From Bacteroidales bacterium UBA6397 (GTDB lineage Bacteria; Bacteroidota; Bacteroidia; Bacteroidales; UBA932): a stretch of DNA of 28,191 nucleotides. The position numbers and the translations under genes are program-made. The stretch's first letter is position 1; each line of letters starts with the position of its first letter. This document shows, piece by piece, positions 14,736-21,248 of this stretch. The stretch spans positions 1 through 28,191 of the forward strand of contig DJQB01000022.1 of the NCBI GenBank assembly GCA_002439875.1, in the 5' to 3' direction. The notes under the pieces are model-generated. The model saw nothing but the letters and a program-made list of their open reading frames with translations. It did not search any database and was not told the DNA's origin.

Positions 14736-15713
14736 TCACGAAGTGGCTGGGGTTGTCCAATGGATCCGGATTCCATCCTTCTCCATTCCCCTGAACCATG
14801 TCATCTGACGTTTCGCGAACTGGTGGATGGCATTGGCCAGCAGGGTGCGCATCTCTTCGTAAGTCAGTATGCCGAGGACGTACTGAGTGACGAATTTGTA
14901 CTCAAGTCCGTAATAGACAAGATCTTCAGCCCTGATTCCACTGTCCAGCAGCCCTTTGACCTCCTCGATCATCCCACCGGCCAGCCTTTCATCAAGCCTA
15001 CGGTCAATCCTAGCGACCCTCTCTTCCCGGCTCACCAAAGTCCCGATGTAGTACGGGTTCTTAGGCATGAAACCAGTCCGTTTCACTGGATGCTCCCGTT
15101 CGTACATCGCAACCTCCAAGGCTCTGATTATCCTCCTTTTAGACTGGAGGACACCTTTGTCCGGAAGTGGACCGTAACCGCTCAGTTTCGCGATAAGAAT
15201 CTCGGTGTCGTACTTTTCGAGCTCTTCTCTCAGTTCCTCGTTCGGGGGCACTTGAGGCAAGGTGTAGCCGCAGGTCGCTGCCTGGATGTAGAGTCCCGTG
15301 CCGCCACACAGAATCGGAGTCTTGCCTCTGTCCCGGATGTCTTTGTAGGCATGTTCAAAGGCCTGCTGCCATTGGTAGAGGTCGAATCGCGTGCCGGCGG
15401 GCACAATGTCCATGAGGTGATAGGGGACATCACCATATTCATTCAGATCCTTTCCCGTCCCGATGTCCATGCCACGATAGACCTGGCGGGAATCGGCGGA
15501 CAGGATCTCTCCGTTGCCGCATTTCCGGGCCAGATCCACAGCGAATCGCGTCTTCCCGGAGGCGGTCGGCCCGAGCACGACGATCAAATCAATCGCTCCG
15601 GAAGCATATTCATTGACTATGCCCTCGAAGTCGATGTCCTCTGGTTCAGGAAGTGGAGCCGGGGGAGGGATGGGGATCGCCTCCCGCAACTTGTTCTGAG
15701 GTTTCCTGCTCAT
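14736..15713 (-). CDS. miaA: tRNA dimethylallyltransferase MiaA
   Basis: MiaA adds a dimethylallyl group to A37 of tRNAs that read codons starting with U. The 325-residue product has the P-loop GPTASGKT at 48-55, the SADSRQVYRGMDIGTGK segment with the tRNA-contacting residues, and GGTGLYIQA. The C-terminus has the usual QFAKRQMTWFRG. An N-terminal extension of about 40 residues, with a run of prolines (IPIPPPAPLPEPEDIDF), precedes the core; there is no internal ATG that would avoid it. The gene starts 33 bases after the M16 protease gene and is probably co-transcribed with it. Confidence 0.95.
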   Translation of the reverse strand: MSRKPQNKLREAIPIPPPAPLPEPEDIDFEGIVNEYASGAIDLIVVLGPTASGKTRFAVDLARKCGNGEILSADSRQVYRGMDIGTGKDLNEYGDVPYHLMDIVPAGTRFDLYQWQQAFEHAYKDIRDRGKTPILCGGTGLYIQAATCGYTLPQVPPNEELREELEKYDTEILIAKLSGYGPLPDKGVLQSKRRIIRALEVAMYEREHPVKRTGFMPKNPYYIGTLVSREERVARIDRRLDERLAGGMIEEVKGLLDSGIRAEDLVYYGLEYKFVTQYVLGILTYEEMRTLLANAIHQFAKRQMTWFRGMEKDGIRIHWTTPATS

Positions 15714-15716
15714 CCG

Positions 15717-15763
15717 TTAGTAACCGAAATATTTTTGGATGCTTGCTTAGTAACCGAAAATAT
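15717..15763 (-). repeat. Direct repeat of the M16 protease gene end
   Basis: Read on the minus strand, ATATTTTCGGTTACTAA at the end of the protease gene recurs 30 bases downstream as ATATTTCGGTTACTAA, just before miaA. Both end in a TAA in the same frame. The second copy would encode K-Y-F-G-Y-stop, like the real end D-I-F-G-Y-stop. Confidence 0.7.
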
Positions 15764-18656
15764 CCTCAAGAGTGAGTTCGGTGACAGGACCGAGCGAGCC
15801 GACGAAATCCATGTCCAGACCTTCCTTCTTGCCGAGGAATCCGTAGACGTACTTGCGACCCTTGATCCACTTCTCTTGGAATGCCTTGACATCGGCAAGG
15901 GTCATGCCCTGAACTTTTTCGAACACAGCCTTGTTCCGGTCTTCCGTAAGCCCATAGTCCTGGAGGTCAAGATATTCGTAAAGAACATCGATGCCGGTTG
16001 TCCTGCTTGTGCGGATGCCGGTCAGGAGGGAAGTCTTGGCCACCTCGAACGCTTTCTCTGATTCAGGCATCTCGTTGATGATGTTGTCGAACGCCTCGAC
16101 GGCATCCTTGGCCTTGTCATTTTGGGAGGCGATGAATGCGTAGAAGAGGTAGTCGCAGTCTTTGTAGCCGAGGTCGGTGAGGAAAGCCGATGCTGAATAT
16201 GCAAGGCCACGCGCCTCTCTCATCTCCTGGAAGACGATGGCACCCATGCCGCTGCCGAAGTAGCTGTTGTACATATTGACGGCTGGATCGTTGGCGGCGT
16301 TGAATTTTTCTCCTCTGTCAGAATATTGCAGGTAGTAGAACTGATTGGCATCGTACGGGGCGATGAACACCTCGCTGGAGGCAACCTGTCTTGCCTGAGG
16401 ATAGGCCTTGACAAGAGGTTCAGGGTTTTCGCTGATCTTATGATGCTCCGCTATCATTTTCTTTGCGGCGGACTCATCGGACGGGCCGTAGTAAAGAACG
16501 TCATGCTTCTTCCCGTAGAGGTCCCTGATGGCCTGAAGAAGTTCTTCGGAGGTAAGGGCAGCCACCTGCTCGTTGGTGAGAGTGGCCTTCCTGATGAAAT
16601 CCGGGCCGTAGAAGATGTACCTTCTGAGCGCTCCGAAGCAGGCGCTTTGGTTCAGTTTGTTGTCGGAGCGGGTCTTGAATATGTCGGATTTCAGTTCAGC
16701 GAGAATCACTGTGTCAGGCTGTGCGTTGAAAATCAGATCCTCGACGATGTCCATAGCCTTGCCGACATTCTCGTCAAGTCCGCTCACACCGATGTAGGAC
16801 TGGGTGGTTCCGCAGGAAAGCCTCTGGAAGCAGGCAAGCTCGTACAGTTCTTTCTTGATCTGCTCTGCTGATCTGGCCGGAGTCCCGAGGTAGCCCAGGT
16901 AGTCGAATGCGAGACCCAGGCGTGGATCGCTCTGGGTTCCCCGGTCAAACACGTTGGTCAAGGTCGTGATGTCATTGATCTCGTTCTTCTTGTAGAGAAG
17001 CTCGATTCCATCGGCCAGACTGCATTTGGACATTTCCTTGGCGAAGTCCACGAACACAGGCTCGATAGGGGTGACCGGTGTGTTCTGAATCTCAGTCAGG
17101 AACTTGCTCTGCTTGTCGCGGTTGGTCTCTATCGGAGTGATGGCCGGAGCTGCGATCTTCTCGATGTTCTTATCTTCACCGATGCGCTTATAGACAGCCA
17201 CATAGCTGTTTGCTCCGAGGTGTTCGTTAGCCCAATCCACGATCTGCTGCTTGGTGATTTTCTCAAGCCTCTGCATCTGGTGTGCATCGTCTTTCCAGTC
17301 GTGCCCGTTGATGAATGACTGAACGAAACTCATCGCTCTTCTGCTGTTGTCCTCAAGCTGACGCATGTTGGAGAGCTTGTAGTTGTTCAGCGTTGATTGG
17401 ATGAGGCTCTCGTCGAAGTCCCCGCCGCGGAGCTTGGCAACCTGCTCAAGCATCAGGTCTCGTACCTCGTCAAGAGTCTGCCCCTCACGAGGGTAGCCAA
17501 CGAGCATGAACTCACCGTAGTCCGGACGTGTGTAGTTGAAGCCATAGAATCCGTTGACCTTCTGTGCTTGAATCAGATTGAGGTCGGCAAGACCTGCCTG
17601 TCCGTTGTAGAGGATGTCTCCCACGATGTCTCCAACCTCGCTTCTGAGGTAGTCGTTCGCTCCCGGAACCCTCCAACCGATCATCACGAACTCTGCATCG
17701 AGTCCATAGACGGTCTTCTGGACTGGAGTGGTGATGGCCTGTTCGGGTTCATATTCAAGGAACTTGATGTCAGGATTTGGTCTCCACTCTCCGAAGTATT
17801 TCTCAATCGTGGCGACGAAAGTGTCCGGGTCGAAGTCTCCGGAGACGCAGATGGCCACATTGTTAGGTACATAGAAGTTGGCTCTGTAGTTCTCTATGTT
17901 GACGATTGACGGGTTCTTCAGGTGTTCCTGGGTTCCAAGGGTTGTCTGGAGTCCGTAAGGATGGTGAGGAAACAGCACTGAGTCAAGGGCCTCCATGGCC
18001 TTGCTGTTGTCCTCGGTGAGGCTCATGTTCTTCTCCTCGTAGACCGCCTCCAGTTCCGTGTGGAATCCACGGATCACAGGGTGTATGAACCTGTCCGCCT
18101 CAATCTTCGCCCAGTTGTCAATCTCGTTGGACGGGATGTCCTCCTGGTAGACTGTCATGTCGTTGGAAGTGAACGCGTTGGTGCCGTCGGCTCCGATGAT
18201 GGACATCAGTTTGTCATATTCATTAGGAATGGCGATCTTTGAAGCCTCGTAACTGATGGAGTCGATCTGGTGGTAGATCGCCTTGCGCTCCTCCGGGTCG
18301 GTCTTTGTGCGGTAGATCTCGAAGAGGGCCTTGATGGAGTCGAGTTTCGGCTTTTCTGCCGCATAGTCGGACGTGCCGAAGTTCTCCGTGCCCTTGAACA
18401 TCAGGTGCTCAAGGTAGTGGGCGAGTCCGGTGGTCTCTTTAGGGTCGTTCTTGCTGCCGACCTTGACCGCGATGTAGGTCTGCACGCGCGGAGTCTCCTT
18501 GTTGACGGTCATGTAGATCTTCAACCCGTTATCGAGGGTGTAGATCTTGGTTTTCAGAGGATCCCCCTTGACAGTCTCGTACTTGTACTTCGCGCATGAA
18601 CCTGTCAGGAACAGCGCGATGACGGCTATCACCGCCAGAGTGAGTTGTCTTTTCAT
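15747..18656 (-). CDS. M16-family zinc protease, lipoprotein
   Basis: The 969-residue product has a signal sequence and a lipobox-like LTGSC with Cys21, so it is probably anchored in an outer or inner membrane facing the periplasm. The inverted zinc motif HYLEH is at 80-84. The third metal ligand is expected in ELEAVYEEKN (201-210), farther from HYLEH than usual because of a lysine- and glutamate-rich insertion at about 100-140. A second, inactive M16 repeat fills the C-terminal half (from about 530), as in pitrilysin-like enzymes. I chose the ATG at 18656, since the upstream ATG at 18668 only adds M-F-N-I. Substrates are probably peptides. Confidence 0.93.
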   Translation of the reverse strand: MKRQLTLAVIAVIALFLTGSCAKYKYETVKGDPLKTKIYTLDNGLKIYMTVNKETPRVQTYIAVKVGSKNDPKETTGLAHYLEHLMFKGTENFGTSDYAAEKPKLDSIKALFEIYRTKTDPEERKAIYHQIDSISYEASKIAIPNEYDKLMSIIGADGTNAFTSNDMTVYQEDIPSNEIDNWAKIEADRFIHPVIRGFHTELEAVYEEKNMSLTEDNSKAMEALDSVLFPHHPYGLQTTLGTQEHLKNPSIVNIENYRANFYVPNNVAICVSGDFDPDTFVATIEKYFGEWRPNPDIKFLEYEPEQAITTPVQKTVYGLDAEFVMIGWRVPGANDYLRSEVGDIVGDILYNGQAGLADLNLIQAQKVNGFYGFNYTRPDYGEFMLVGYPREGQTLDEVRDLMLEQVAKLRGGDFDESLIQSTLNNYKLSNMRQLEDNSRRAMSFVQSFINGHDWKDDAHQMQRLEKITKQQIVDWANEHLGANSYVAVYKRIGEDKNIEKIAAPAITPIETNRDKQSKFLTEIQNTPVTPIEPVFVDFAKEMSKCSLADGIELLYKKNEINDITTLTNVFDRGTQSDPRLGLAFDYLGYLGTPARSAEQIKKELYELACFQRLSCGTTQSYIGVSGLDENVGKAMDIVEDLIFNAQPDTVILAELKSDIFKTRSDNKLNQSACFGALRRYIFYGPDFIRKATLTNEQVAALTSEELLQAIRDLYGKKHDVLYYGPSDESAAKKMIAEHHKISENPEPLVKAYPQARQVASSEVFIAPYDANQFYYLQYSDRGEKFNAANDPAVNMYNSYFGSGMGAIVFQEMREARGLAYSASAFLTDLGYKDCDYLFYAFIASQNDKAKDAVEAFDNIINEMPESEKAFEVAKTSLLTGIRTSRTTGIDVLYEYLDLQDYGLTEDRNKAVFEKVQGMTLADVKAFQEKWIKGRKYVYGFLGKKEGLDMDFVGSLGPVTELTLEDIFGY

Positions 18657-18739
18657 AATATTGAACATTAACTAATCGTCAAATGCGCGGCGAAATCTTC
18701 CCCGCTTGCAATACATTTGCACTGAATGGCTGTAATTGA

Positions 18740-18770
18740 CAAACTTAATCAATTTTAGCCGCAACACCAA
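18740..18770 (-). promoter_or_regulatory. Promoter of the M16 protease gene
   Basis: On the minus strand TAAGTTTG (18747 down to 18740) matches TAnnTTTG, and a TTG (18770-18768) lies 20 bases upstream. Transcription should begin near 18733, about 77 bases before the gene. It is back to back with the smpB promoter. Confidence 0.55.
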
Positions 18771-18780
18771 GAAAAGTGAT

Positions 18781-18788
18781 TATCTTTG
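18781..18788 (+). promoter_or_regulatory. Promoter of smpB (-7 element)
   Basis: TATCTTTG matches the Bacteroidota -7 consensus TAnnTTTG. No clear TTTG lies at the -33 distance; TTTTAG near 18754 is the nearest candidate. The predicted leader to the smpB ATG is about 90 bases. Confidence 0.55.
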
Positions 18789-18800
18789 TGGACAATGAGT

Positions 18801-18861
18801 ATCACCTAGCTTCACCGCGCACCGGTAAATGTTGTGACTAGGTTCGTAGCCAGGGGGTGAT
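18801..18861 (+). promoter_or_regulatory. Foldable leader of smpB
   Basis: ATCACC at 18801-18806 is complementary to GGTGAT at 18856-18861. CCTAG at 18805-18809 is complementary to CTAGG at 18838-18842, and TCAC at 18812-18815 to GTGA at 18834-18837. The first two helices share bases, so two alternative folds are possible. I do not recognise a known riboswitch. Confidence 0.35.
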
Positions 18862-18884
18862 TCGCTGTAAATGAATTTTTGAAT

Positions 18885-19340
18885 ATGCCAAAGCAGAAGG
18901 AATATAAAGTTGAGATTCGCAACCGTCGGGCCTCGTTCGACTACGAGTTCCTTGAAACCTATGTTGCGGGAATATCCCTGGTCAGCACCGAGATAAAGTC
19001 GATCCGTTTGGGCAAGGCCTCTCTGGTCGATTCGTTTTGCTATTTCATTGGCAATGAGCTGTTTGTTAAGGGCATGAACGTGGCTCAGTACTTCTGGGGC
19101 TCTTGGGGACAACACGAGCCTACGCGTGACCGCAAGCTTCTTCTGACCAAGCGTGAGCTCCGTCATCTGCACCAAGCCGTGAAAGAAAAAGGCCTCACAA
19201 TCGTAGCCACTAAGCTGTTTATCAATGAGAACGGCCTCGCCAAGCTTGTCATCGCCCTCGCCCGAGGCAAGAAAGTCTACGACAAGCGCGCCTCCATCAA
19301 AGAGAAAGACCTCCGCCGCGAGCTCGACCGCGGGGAATAA
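18885..19340 (+). CDS. smpB: SsrA-binding protein SmpB
   Basis: SmpB binds tmRNA and delivers it to stalled ribosomes for trans-translation. The 151-residue product shows EIRNRRASFDYEFLETYVAG, the STEIKSIRLGKASLVDSF segment, RDRKLLLTKREL and the basic C-terminal tail region GKKVYDKRASIKEKD that enters the mRNA channel. I chose the ATG at 18885; an in-frame TTG at 18879 would add two residues. The tmRNA gene itself is not visible nearby. The gene converges with metK. Confidence 0.97.
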   Translation: MPKQKEYKVEIRNRRASFDYEFLETYVAGISLVSTEIKSIRLGKASLVDSFCYFIGNELFVKGMNVAQYFWGSWGQHEPTRDRKLLLTKRELRHLHQAVKEKGLTIVATKLFINENGLAKLVIALARGKKVYDKRASIKEKDLRRELDRGE

Positions 19341-19378
19341 TTCGGTCACTGAGCCTGTCGAAGTGTCGAAGCACCGAA
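19341..19378. repeat. REP-like palindromic element after smpB
   Basis: The element starts directly after the smpB stop. TTCGGT at 19341-19346 pairs with ACCGAA at 19373-19378, and inside it CACT at 19347-19350 pairs with AGTG at 19362-19365. Its core GAGCCTGTCGAAGTG is very like a palindromic sequence that I know as frequent between genes in many bacterial genomes, including Bacteroidota. Only one copy is in the window. Confidence 0.6.
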
Positions 19379-19404
19379 GTGGCATCCTGCGAGGCGGCCA
19401 AAGA

Positions 19405-19454
19405 AAAAGACATTCCCGAATTTTGCGCGTTACCAAAATTCGGGAATGTCTTTT
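19405..19454. terminator. Bidirectional intrinsic terminator between smpB and metK
   Basis: The 20 bases at 19405-19424 are perfectly complementary to 19435-19454, with a ten-base loop. The stem starts with an A-run and ends with a T-run, so it gives a hairpin plus U-tract on both strands. It lies between the two converging genes, which fits a shared terminator. Confidence 0.93.
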
Positions 19455-19470
19455 ACTTATGGCCGATGGA

Positions 19471-20781
19471 CTATAATCCGAAGGCTTTCTTTATGGCGTC
19501 CACAGCATCGAGTTTCTCCCAGCCGAAGAACTGGACGATCTTGTCGGTCTGACAGCCGGGTTTGCCGACCTTCACGGCTTTGGTGTACGGTTTGCGGCCG
19601 AAATGACCGTAGGCGGCTGTTGGCTCGTAGATCGGGTTCTTAAGCTCGAACTTGCGGATGATCGCGGCGGGGCGGAGGTCGAAGAGTTCCTCGATCTTGC
19701 GGGCGATCTGGGTGTCAGGCACGATGCCGGTTCCGTAGGTGTCCACGAATATGCTCACGGGCCTTGCCACACCGATGGCGTAGGCTACCTGGACAAGCAT
19801 CTCCTTGGCGACTCCCGCCGCGACCATATTCTTTGCTATGTGCCTTGCCGCATAGGCCGCGGAGCGGTCAACCTTGCTCGGATCCTTGCCGGAGAAGGCT
19901 CCGCCGCCGTGCGCGCCTTTGCCGCCGTAGGTGTCCACGATGATCTTTCTGCCTGTGAGACCGGTGTCTCCGGCAGGACCGCCTATCACGAACTTCCCGG
20001 TCGGATTGACATGCAGGATGAAGTCATCCTTGAACAGGGCGGCGGTCTGCGGGTTGAGTGCAGCCTTCAATTTCGGCAGGAGGATATTCCTGACATCCGC
20101 CTCGATTTTGTCGTGCATCGCCTGGTCCACCTTGTCCTGGCCGAACTGGCGGACGGCCTCCGCATAGGATATATTCCCGAGCTCATCGCCAACGAAGTCA
20201 TCGTGCTGGGTTGAGATGACAATCGTGTGGACACGCACCGGGTGATTTGATTCGTCATATTCAATTGTGAACTGGGACTTTGAATCCGGCCTTAGGTAAG
20301 GCATCAGTTCCGGGGTGTTGTGGCGGATGTCAGAGAGCACCTGGAGGGCTATCTGCGAGAGATAGAGTGGGAGAGGCATGTAGTCCTCCGTGTCCTGGCA
20401 GGCGTAGCCGAACATCATTCCCTGGTCACCTGCTCCTTGGTCGTCCGGGTTCTCGCGCACCACGCCACGGTTGATGTCCTGGCTCTGCTCGTGGATCTCG
20501 GAAAGCACTCCGCACGAGTTGCCGTCGAACATGTAGTCGGCCTTGTTGTAGCCGATGCGGTTGATCACACCGCGCACGACCTTCTGGATGTCCACGTAGG
20601 CATCCTCGGAGCGAACCTCGCCTCCGATGACCACCAGACCGGTCGAACAAAAAGTCTCGCATGCCACCTTGGCCTCCGGATCCTGACGGAGAAACTCGTC
20701 CAGGACGGCGTCCGAGATCTGATCGGCCACCTTGTCCGGATGACCCTCGGACACTGATTCGCTTGTAAATAAGTAATTCAT
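19471..20781 (-). CDS. metK: S-adenosylmethionine synthetase MetK
   Basis: MetK makes S-adenosylmethionine from methionine and ATP, with release of phosphate and pyrophosphate. The 436-residue product begins MNYLFTSESVSEGHPDKVAD with the ATP-binding GHPDK (13-17). It carries the glycine-rich loop GGGAFSGKDPSKVDRSAAY and the GPAGDTGLTGRK segment. It is longer than the E. coli enzyme (about 384), which is usual for Bacteroidota. The gene is preceded by a leader of about 210 bases with an apparent attenuator and is terminated by the bidirectional terminator shared with smpB. Confidence 0.98.
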   Translation of the reverse strand: MNYLFTSESVSEGHPDKVADQISDAVLDEFLRQDPEAKVACETFCSTGLVVIGGEVRSEDAYVDIQKVVRGVINRIGYNKADYMFDGNSCGVLSEIHEQSQDINRGVVRENPDDQGAGDQGMMFGYACQDTEDYMPLPLYLSQIALQVLSDIRHNTPELMPYLRPDSKSQFTIEYDESNHPVRVHTIVISTQHDDFVGDELGNISYAEAVRQFGQDKVDQAMHDKIEADVRNILLPKLKAALNPQTAALFKDDFILHVNPTGKFVIGGPAGDTGLTGRKIIVDTYGGKGAHGGGAFSGKDPSKVDRSAAYAARHIAKNMVAAGVAKEMLVQVAYAIGVARPVSIFVDTYGTGIVPDTQIARKIEELFDLRPAAIIRKFELKNPIYEPTAAYGHFGRKPYTKAVKVGKPGCQTDKIVQFFGWEKLDAVDAIKKAFGL

Positions 20782-20875
20782 AATGTGTTATGTTTATAAT
20801 TTCAATCATTTCGCTAAGGTGGCACACTAACCGTCCCTATTTCTGGCGTCAAGTTTGGCTGGGTCGCACCGCGCG

Positions 20876-20913
20876 AAAATAAAAAAACTCCAACGTATGC
20901 GGAATACGTGGAG
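20876..20913 (-). terminator. Intrinsic terminator (attenuator) inside the metK leader
   Basis: On the minus strand the stem CTCCA-CGTAT / ATACG-T-TGGAG has ten pairs with one bulged base and a five-base loop. Seven Ts follow directly, then ATTTT. It lies about 80 to 115 bases downstream of the predicted metK transcription start and 95 bases before the metK ATG, so it would stop metK transcription unless prevented. A competing helix partner is present upstream (minus strand GTGGAG at 20985-20980). Confidence 0.7.
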
Positions 20914-20942
20914 CGACACCAAAAACACAATATGAAAATTTT

Positions 20943-20987
20943 TTAGCATTTTTTAGTGTGGTTGCAAGCAGGCAAATCTCTCCACAT
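20943..20987 (-). CDS. Possible 14-residue leader peptide of metK
   Basis: Just downstream of the metK promoter an ATG opens a short frame, MWRDLPACNHTKKC, ending in TAA. The start lies only about 4-6 bases after the predicted transcription start and 30 bases or so upstream of the attenuator stem. It has two cysteine codons but no internal methionine. A frame this short can occur by chance, and no ribosome-binding sequence supports it. Confidence 0.25.
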   Translation of the reverse strand: MWRDLPACNHTKKC

Positions 20988-20997
20988 GTTCCGGTTG

Positions 20998-21027
20998 CAA
21001 AGGTACTACTTTTTTTGAATATCCAAA
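20998..21027 (-). promoter_or_regulatory. Promoter of metK
   Basis: On the minus strand TACCTTTG (21005-20998) matches TAnnTTTG and TTTG (21027-21024) lies 18 bases upstream. Both boxes are perfect. The predicted start is near 20991-20993, giving a leader of about 210 bases. Confidence 0.75.
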
Positions 21028-21064
21028 ATTTTCTTGAATGTTGAATATCCACGGTTGAATATCC
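21015..21064. repeat. Three copies of TTGAATATCC
   Basis: TTGAATATCC occurs at 21015-21024, 21041-21050 and 21055-21064, with a partial TTGAAT at 21034-21039. The first copy overlaps the metK -33 element, and all lie upstream of the receptor promoter. Such iterated motifs between divergent promoters can be operators; no regulator is known. Confidence 0.6.
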
Positions 21065-21184
21065 CCCGGCCAGGAGACCTTCCGGAACGAGTGCCGATCA
21101 TTCTTTTACCATGTAAGCCATTACAATCTTCAACTGTAAACGTAATGTAACTAAAATATATTTTCTGAACCGAAGAAAATGTGT

Positions 21185-21192
21185 TAATTTTG
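21185..21192 (+). promoter_or_regulatory. Promoter of the TonB-dependent receptor gene (-7 element)
   Basis: TAATTTTG matches the consensus TAnnTTTG exactly. The -33 position holds TTCTG rather than TTTG, so it is a weaker match. The predicted leader is about 50 bases. Confidence 0.55.
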
Positions 21193-21248
21193 CAAGTTGA
21201 ATGGTAGTGCGATGATAGTTAATTCAATACTTTATTTTTAACAAATCT

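Larger units (their letters stand above)
20782..21248. other. Intergenic region between divergent metK and the TonB-dependent receptor gene
   Basis: This 467-base spacer holds no ordinary gene. From left to right it contains the distal metK leader, an intrinsic terminator on the minus strand (20876-20913), a possible 14-codon leader peptide (20943-20987), the metK promoter (20998-21027), three copies of TTGAATATCC (21015-21064), a stretch of about 115 bases in which I see nothing clear, and the receptor promoter (21185-21192). Confidence 0.8.

Noticed and set aside
14670..16061. A long open frame of 463 codons on the plus strand opposite miaA and the end of the M16 gene.
   Set aside because: It lies wholly opposite genes with clear family motifs; its protein has no recognisable domain and its openness follows from codon bias on the real strand.
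18780..19436. An open frame of 218 codons on the minus strand opposite smpB.
   Set aside because: SmpB on the plus strand is unmistakable, and the frame runs through the REP-like element and the terminator.
20782..20875. A second metK promoter downstream of the attenuator.
   Set aside because: No TAnnTTTG element is found on the minus strand in this stretch.
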